Shown here piece after piece: positions 1-2,744 of a DNA stretch of 5,290 nt. Both the position numbers and the translations under genes were made by a program. The stretch's first letter is position 1. Each line of letters opens with the position of its first letter. The notes beneath the pieces are model-generated. The model worked only from the letters and a program-made list of their open reading frames with translations. It did no database searches and was not told the origin of the DNA. Location of the stretch: assembly GCA_044360485.1 (NCBI GenBank), contig JBIKKG010000248.1, forward strand, positions 1-5,290, given 5' to 3'. This stretch comes from UBA4615 sp044360485 (lineage in GTDB: Bacteria > Pseudomonadota > Gammaproteobacteria > Burkholderiales > Burkholderiaceae_E).

Positions 1-754
1 CGGCGAACGACGGAATGAATTCAGCATCGAATTGAGGCACAGCGATCGGCCAGTTCAATGAGCCTTCGAGCGCAGGATTGTGCAGGGTTGCAGGCGGGAG
101 AAAGTCACCCAGATATCCGACCAGCAGCGCAATCACCAGGCTGATCATGACGCCAAACGCACGAATCGATCCGGTAAACCAGATGGAGGTGACGATCGTG
201 ACGATGCAGACGATCGCCGCAAGCGGTAACGATGATTCACTCATGGGGTCGAACATGCCTGAACTCGACAGGCCGAAAATCATCCTCATGGACAACGTGG
301 CGAGTACCAAGCCGACGAACATGACCACGAATCCGGCCACTTCCGGTGGAAACAATTGCGGGAATCGGCGAATGACAAAAGCCAGAGCAATCTCAAGACA
401 ACCGGCAAACATCGTCATGCCGAACACAAGGCCCAGGCCGCCCACATGAGCTGCCTCGATGCTCGCTGGAAGGTAGGCGGCGGTAAACACCGCCGGCGCC
501 AGGAAACCTGATCCGATCCCTCTGACCAGCCCTGCCTGAAGCAGGGTTGCAATGCCCAGCGCAACGAACGACGCTGCCATCAGGGTGTAGACCTGATCAG
601 GCGGCAATAAAGACGCGGGGTAAATCTCGTTGATGAGCATCAACGGAAAGGTCAGGGTGACCAGCCCCAGCAGGACATGCTGAATGGCGCTGCCCAGGGT
701 GACCCATAGATTAGGGCGATCGCGCAGGCCGAATTGGAGTTCTAGTGCTTTCAA
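1..754 (-). CDS. NCS2-family xanthine/uracil permease, N-terminal part (runs off the left edge)
   Basis: Inner-membrane nucleobase:cation symporter of the NCS2 (SLC23/UraA-like) family, expected to import uracil or a purine such as xanthine. The 251 visible codons have no internal stop. They show a polar start, then LRDRP at residues 10-14 and IQH in the first helix (24-26; this His is characteristic of UraA-type transporters). GSGFLAPAVF (81-90) with AAYLPAS (92-98) follows, then GGLGLVFGMTMFAG (105-118) and LFPPEVAGFVVMFVG (134-148), all typical of the family. Several hydrophobic helices are evident. Members usually have about 420-450 residues, so roughly 40% is missing beyond position 1, including the helices that carry the main substrate-binding glutamates, so the substrate cannot be read. 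No ATG exists in frame before an upstream TGA. TTG at 754 is chosen because a purine-rich GAGA stretch precedes it; TTG at 766 is the alternative. A perfect palindrome lies 15 bp upstream. Confidence 0.9.
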   Translation of the reverse strand, partial: MKALELQFGLRDRPNLWVTLGSAIQHVLLGLVTLTFPLMLINEIYPASLLPPDQVYTLMAASFVALGIATLLQAGLVRGIGSGFLAPAVFTAAYLPASIEAAHVGGLGLVFGMTMFAGCLEIALAFVIRRFPQLFPPEVAGFVVMFVGLVLATLSMRMIFGLSSSGMFDPMSESSLPLAAIVCIVTIVTSIWFTGSIRAFGVMISLVIALLVGYLGDFLPPATLHNPALEGSLNWPIAVPQFDAEFIPSFA

Positions 755-768
755 TCTCTTTCTCAACA

Positions 769-792
769 GATCTGATGCACATGCATCAGATC
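769..792. promoter_or_regulatory. Perfect 11-bp inverted repeat upstream of the permease start
   Basis: GATCTGATGCA (769-779) and its exact reverse complement TGCATCAGATC (782-792) are separated by only two bases. A near-continuous, AT-containing palindrome this close to the probable TTG start (754) resembles an operator for a dimeric regulator. It could also form a hairpin in the leader if transcription starts upstream. No convincing -35/-10 pair was found beside it. Its role as an operator for the permease is inference. Confidence 0.55.
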
Positions 793-802
793 ATTGTGTG
801 CA

Positions 803-818
803 CGGTGCTCATGCACCG
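803..818. repeat. Short inverted repeat in the permease leader
   Basis: CGGTGC (803-808) and GCACCG (813-818) form a perfect 6-bp stem around the loop TCAT. It lies 11 bp from the larger palindrome at 769-792, in the gap between tRNA-Cys and the permease gene. It lacks a T-tract on either side, so it is not a standard terminator. Its function is unknown, and a chance hairpin is possible in GC-rich DNA. Confidence 0.35.
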
Positions 819-844
819 ATGGTCAGTTGCCGTCCGAAGGGTGT

Positions 845-856
845 CACCCGGAAACA
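845..856. repeat. 12-bp direct repeat, copy downstream of tRNA-Cys
   Basis: CACCCGGAAACA occurs here and again at 1038-1049, in the same orientation on the two sides of tRNA-Cys. Read on the minus strand, this copy lies about 50 bp past the tRNA-Cys 3' end. The match is exact over 12 bp, with patchy similarity outside it. It may mark a duplicated RNA-gene tail or may be chance. Confidence 0.4.
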
Positions 857-905
857 CCGACGGGGGAGCGCCGAATGGGCATGACCGTGATGGAAGGTGA
901 AACAC

Positions 906-979
906 TGGAGGCGCGAGCCGGAATCGAACCGACGTACACGGCTTTGCAGGCCGCTGCATAACCACTCTGCCATCGCGCC
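906..979 (-). tRNA. tRNA-Cys (anticodon GCA)
   Basis: A complete 74-nt cloverleaf with encoded CCA can be drawn on the minus strand. The 7-bp acceptor stem pairs GGCGCGA (979-973) with TCGCGCC, followed by discriminator U and CCA (908-906). The D arm GCAGAGTGGTTATGC has a 3-bp stem. The anticodon stem is GCGGC/GCCGT around loop CTGCAAA, which puts the GCA anticodon at 947-945 with U33 and A37 in place. The variable loop is 4 nt (GUAC). The T arm is GTCGG-TTCGATT-CCGGC with one G-U pair. All features are canonical and discriminator U is standard for Cys. It delivers cysteine at UGC and UGU codons. No clear promoter lies directly upstream (980-1043); the nearest good one is beyond the tRNA-Gly-like element, across a terminator-like hairpin. 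Confidence 0.96.
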
Positions 980-1037
980 ATGGAGGGCTGGGTGCCGATG
1001 CAGGCGCTGTGGGAACAAGCACCTGATGCTGACGCAA

Positions 1038-1049
1038 CACCCGGAAACA
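1038..1049. repeat. 12-bp direct repeat, copy upstream of tRNA-Cys
   Basis: Second exact copy of CACCCGGAAACA (the other is at 845-856). On the minus strand it overlaps the T-rich tail of the hairpin at 1053-1078, so part of it may simply be terminator sequence. Confidence 0.4.
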
Positions 1050-1078
1050 ACAAAGGGAAGCTGAGTGGAGCTTCCCTT
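1045..1078 (-). terminator. Rho-independent terminator-like hairpin between the tRNA-Gly-like element and tRNA-Cys
   Basis: On the minus strand, AAGGGAAGCT and AGCTTCCCTT form a perfect 10-bp stem (1078-1069 with 1062-1053) around a 6-nt loop. The tail TGTTGTTT follows at 1052-1045. This is a good intrinsic terminator apart from two G interruptions in the U-tract. It would end the RNA started near 1175 before tRNA-Cys, giving a transcript of about 130 nt. If it reads through, it may instead act as a processing hairpin within a shared tRNA precursor. Confidence 0.65.
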
Positions 1079-1086
1079 CGGGAGTC

Positions 1087-1160
1087 TGGAGTGGGAGAAG
1101 AGTCTCGAGCTGAGTCTCGAACTCTTGACCTCAACCTTGGTAAGCCAAGGACTCCAAACG
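1087..1160 (-). pseudogene. Degenerate tRNA-Gly-like gene, or tRNA-Gly-derived structured RNA
   Basis: Read on the minus strand, the right-hand side closely resembles the 3' half of bacterial tRNA-Gly(GCC). CCAAGGTTG (anticodon stem 3' side) is followed by AGGTC variable loop, T-loop TTCGAGA, CTCCCAC acceptor strand, discriminator U and encoded CCA (1089-1087). The 5' side is abnormal. There is no GTGGGAG partner for the acceptor strand, only vague D-arm likeness, and the anticodon region reads CCTTGG-CTTA-CCAAGG, so no GCC anticodon loop exists. The T arm holds a 12-nt near-duplication. It cannot fold as a standard tRNA. It can form a three-way junction: TGGAGT (1156-1151) with ACTCCA (1092-1087), CCTTGG with CCAAGG (1150-1135), and an extended hairpin at 1126-1098. 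A promoter-like site lies upstream and a terminator downstream. It may be a decayed tRNA, an attachment-site remnant, or a small RNA; tRNA-Gly ancestry is my inference from remembered consensus. Confidence 0.6.
1098..1126 (-). repeat. 12-nt near-duplication forming an expanded T-arm hairpin
   Basis: The 9-mer GAGTCTCGA (plus strand) occurs at 1100-1108 and 1112-1120, exactly 12 bp apart. On the minus strand the region folds with AAGAGT pairing ACTCTT (outer 6 bp, 1126-1121 with 1103-1098) and CGAG pairing CTCG (inner 4 bp). Small internal mismatches separate them, and the loop is 6 nt. Removing one 12-nt unit would restore an ordinary T arm with stem AAGAG/CTCTT and loop TTCGAGA. Confidence 0.6.
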
Positions 1161-1181
1161 ACTTAAAGCGGGAAAGTACTG

Positions 1182-1190
1182 ATTGTAGCA
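1182..1190 (-). promoter_or_regulatory. Extended -10 promoter for the tRNA-Gly-like RNA
   Basis: The minus strand reads TGC-TACAAT (1190-1182), an extended -10 element with 5 of 6 matches to TATAAT. The expected start is near 1175, just ahead of the tRNA-Gly-like element. No good TTGACA-like -35 is seen at 16-18 bp spacing (GCTCAA at 1210-1205 is weak), as can be tolerated with an extended -10. The position fits a stable-RNA promoter and may be the ancestral promoter of a tRNA-Gly/tRNA-Cys unit. Confidence 0.5.
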
Positions 1191-1260
1191 GACCGTGGCA
1201 GATGTTGAGCAGGTCGCGCGGCATGCGGATTCCCGCCAAGGCATCTCGCACCAGGGTAGT

Positions 1261-1280
1261 GAACCGCCCCGGGGCGGTTC
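1261..1280. terminator. 20-bp perfect GC palindrome, possible end of the regulator transcript
   Basis: GAACCGCCCC (1261-1270) is followed directly by its exact reverse complement GGGGCGGTTC. On the minus strand it comes 19 bp after the stop of the small ORF at 1300, where a terminator for the regulator transcript would be expected. Neither side has a U-tract, and a hairpin would need to open its central bases for a loop. It could thus be a weak terminator, an RNA-stabilising 3' hairpin, or a protein-binding palindrome. Confidence 0.45.
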
Positions 1281-1299
1281 AGCGTGCCTTGGTGGCGGC

Positions 1300-1395
1300 C
1301 TATTCGTTCTTGGTCATTGTGCCTGCCTGCGTCATTGGCAGCACCAGGGCGGCAGCCATGACGATCGATGCCTTCAAGCTGAAGTACGGTTTCAT
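1300..1395 (-). CDS. 31-residue secreted-peptide ORF, probably a truncated gene remnant
   Basis: A clear AAGGAG Shine-Dalgarno (1405-1400) stands 4-5 bases before the ATG. The product begins MKPYFSLKASIVMAAALVLP and reads as a signal peptide: lysines at 2 and 8, a hydrophobic core from about 10 to 20, and a TQA|G cleavage site near residue 24. Only seven residues remain after cleavage, ending in MTKNE then an amber stop. Secreted proteins of betaproteobacteria that I recall start their mature part with MTK-x-EYK followed by Ala/Lys-rich helix. Here the amber stands where tyrosine would be. Reading past it gives AATKAR and then a TGA (1281-1279) at the edge of the palindrome. I infer the front of such a gene, cut short; a genuine small peptide is possible. 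It starts 19 bp after the regulator stop, so the two are probably co-transcribed. Confidence 0.45.
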   Translation of the reverse strand: MKPYFSLKASIVMAAALVLPMTQAGTMTKNE

Positions 1396-1414
1396 GAAAA
1401 CTCCTTGTTGAGTG

Positions 1415-2251
1415 TCAGACATTGGGACGTGCACCTCCCGTTGCGCCCCTCGTCGAGTCGCCACGCTTGTTCACGAAGCCTGGGGCGAACCGGACCGCGC
1501 CCAGCGCAATCGGGACGCGAATGCGGTGACACGGTGCCACCGCTACGTCCGGCAGCAGCCGGTCGTATTCGCCTCTGACGACCGCGTAACACTCGCAGGT
1601 GCGCTTCTCGAGCCCGGCACGGTCGAGCACCTTGATGTGTCCACGCGCATAGCGGATCAGGCCAGCGGCCTGCAGTTTCAGGGCGGCCTCGGTCACGCCT
1701 TCACGGCGCACGCCGAGCATGTTCGCGATCAGTTCCTGCGTCATCACGAGCTCGTCGCTTTGCAGCCGGTCCAGGCTCATCAGCAGCCAGCGGCACAGCT
1801 GCTGGTCGAGTGCATGGTGTCGGTTGCATGCGGCCGTCTGGGCCATCTGCGTCATCAACGCCTGTGTGTAGCGCAGCATGAGGGGCAGCACGCCTGATGA
1901 GCGCTCGCACTCTTTGCGGATCGCTTCGGCACGCATCCGATAGCCGCTGCCGGCGCTCTGTACCACTGCCCGGCTGGGAGTCGACTCGCCACCCATCAGG
2001 AGCGCGATACCGACGATGCCCTCGTTGCCCACCACCGCAATCTCGGCCGAAGAGCCGTTCTCCATCACATGGAGCAGCGACACGATCGCGGTGGTCGGGA
2101 AATACGCGTGGCTCATCGTGCAGCCCGACTCGCAGAGCACCTTGCCCAGGGGCAAGTCCGTCCACTCAAGAAGCGGCTCCCAGCGCCGCCACGCCTCTGG
2201 CACGAAGGCGGCCAGTAGATGGTTCTCTTGCGGGTGTGACGCTGCTGCCAT
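1415..2251 (-). CDS. Crp/Fnr-family transcriptional regulator
   Basis: A 278-residue cytoplasmic DNA-binding protein. The N-terminal cNMP-binding-like beta-roll covers about residues 30-110, with VVGNEGIVGIALLMGG then TPSRAVVQ as seen in a large Crp/Fnr subgroup. A long dimerisation helix follows (about 115-160). The winged helix (about 165-215, HTH_Crp type) contains VMTQELIANMLGVRREGVTEAA and the wing GLIRYARGHIKVLD. The classical cAMP phosphate-binding cassette of CRP is not obvious and the cysteine set of FNR is absent, so the effector is unknown. The frame is open up to 2470, but I chose ATG 2251: GGAG lies 7 bases upstream, and the 73 preceding codons do not resemble the family. The usual family ending, near EYDRLLPD (about 228-235), is followed by about 43 extra basic, low-complexity residues, perhaps from loss of the original stop. 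It is divergent from the glucan synthase block and upstream of the small secreted ORF. Confidence 0.92.
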   Translation of the reverse strand: MAAASHPQENHLLAAFVPEAWRRWEPLLEWTDLPLGKVLCESGCTMSHAYFPTTAIVSLLHVMENGSSAEIAVVGNEGIVGIALLMGGESTPSRAVVQSAGSGYRMRAEAIRKECERSSGVLPLMLRYTQALMTQMAQTAACNRHHALDQQLCRWLLMSLDRLQSDELVMTQELIANMLGVRREGVTEAALKLQAAGLIRYARGHIKVLDRAGLEKRTCECYAVVRGEYDRLLPDVAVAPCHRIRVPIALGAVRFAPGFVNKRGDSTRGATGGARPNV

Positions 2252-2274
2252 CGGTCGACTCCGGTCTGGGGCAT

Positions 2275-2290
2275 CGCGGCGCAGGCCGCG
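2275..2290. repeat. GC-rich inverted repeat in the regulator leader
   Basis: CGCGGC (2275-2280) and GCCGCG (2285-2290) pair perfectly around GCAG, 24-39 bp before the regulator ATG on the minus strand. It could be a leader hairpin or an autoregulatory site, but GC-rich DNA yields such stems by chance. Confidence 0.3.
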
Positions 2291-2329
2291 TACATGCGCT
2301 GAGTGCCCGTACCTGATGCACTGAGGCGC

Positions 2330-2361
2330 TTGATGCAGGCGTTCATTGATGCGGGCGTTCA
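2330..2361. repeat. 16-bp tandem repeat (two units) in the divergent intergenic region
   Basis: TTGATGCAGGCGTTCA (2330-2345) is followed with no gap by TTGATGCGGGCGTTCA (2346-2361), matching at 15 of 16 positions. A partial TGATGCA copy precedes it at 2314-2320. It sits between the divergent regulator and glucan synthase blocks, about 80 bp upstream of the regulator ATG. Repeated sites in such a place often bind a regulator, but the unit is not palindromic as a Crp/Fnr operator would be. A recent 16-bp duplication is equally possible. Confidence 0.55.
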
Positions 2362-2468
2362 CGCACGCAGCGAGATCTGTGCCCGCCCAACTGCCGCGCC
2401 TGCAGGAACGGGCCGCTATGTATGCCATCGCACGGACGGTTGACCCTGCGCCCTGTAGCGTCCATGCC

Positions 2469-2744
2469 ATGAATACACATTCCCCCGATCCCTACATTGA
2501 GTCGAGTCCAGCGTCACTTGGGTGGCGTACGTCCTCTTTGGGACACGCCGCCATCGCCTCGACAGCTGAACTGTCCGAACTCGGTGCGCACCTGCGACGC
2601 TGCTCCTGCGCGAGTGGACACCTGTTCGCGCTCAGGTGCGGCGGCGAAGCGCTTCACGGCTTCCTGGCTGCACGTGTCGTCACCACACTCGTTATCTTGG
2701 CTGTGGTGATCGGCGCGGTGGTCATGGCGCTGCCGGCAGGGTGA
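2469..2744 (+). CDS. Hypothetical 91-residue protein with one C-terminal membrane segment
   Basis: Not recognised. The reading frame is open from ATG 2469 to TGA 2744 (and further upstream to 2346). It has a polar, Ser/Pro-rich front and a middle with several cysteines (RRCSCASGHLFALRCGG, about residues 43-59). A single hydrophobic helix VVTTLVILAVVIGAVVMALP ends two residues before the stop, suggesting a tail-anchored inner-membrane protein if real. Its stop overlaps the GTG start of the glucan synthase as GTGA, a layout typical of translational coupling. Against it: no Shine-Dalgarno precedes 2469, GC3 is modest in the first third, and other frames are open here too. It may be a leader ORF or non-coding. 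Confidence 0.35.
   Translation: MNTHSPDPYIESSPASLGWRTSSLGHAAIASTAELSELGAHLRRCSCASGHLFALRCGGEALHGFLAARVVTTLVILAVVIGAVVMALPAG

Noticed and set aside
78..449. Open plus-strand frame of 123 codons
   Set aside because: It lies antisense to the permease, whose conserved family motifs run continuously through the region; its translation has no recognisable features.
839..858. Hairpin after tRNA-Cys (GGTGT/ACACC) as a terminator
   Set aside because: Only a 5-bp stem with a 9-nt loop and no U-tract on the minus strand.
844..1251. Minus-strand open frame of 135 codons, and other frames across 684-1411
   Set aside because: They run through the intact tRNA-Cys and the tRNA-Gly-like element, so they are not credible proteins.
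1412..2324. Several plus-strand open frames opposite the regulator
   Set aside because: They are shadows of the GC-rich Crp/Fnr coding sequence, which carries clear family motifs in the minus frame.
2440..2468. TTGACC at 2440-2445 as a -35 box for the right-hand genes
   Set aside because: No acceptable -10 hexamer at 16-18 bp spacing, and it would start transcription past the ATG at 2469.
2252..2470. Longer start for the regulator at 2470 (73 extra residues)
   Set aside because: The extra residues do not resemble the family, cross the tandem repeat and hairpin, and the ATG at 2251 has a well-placed GGAG.
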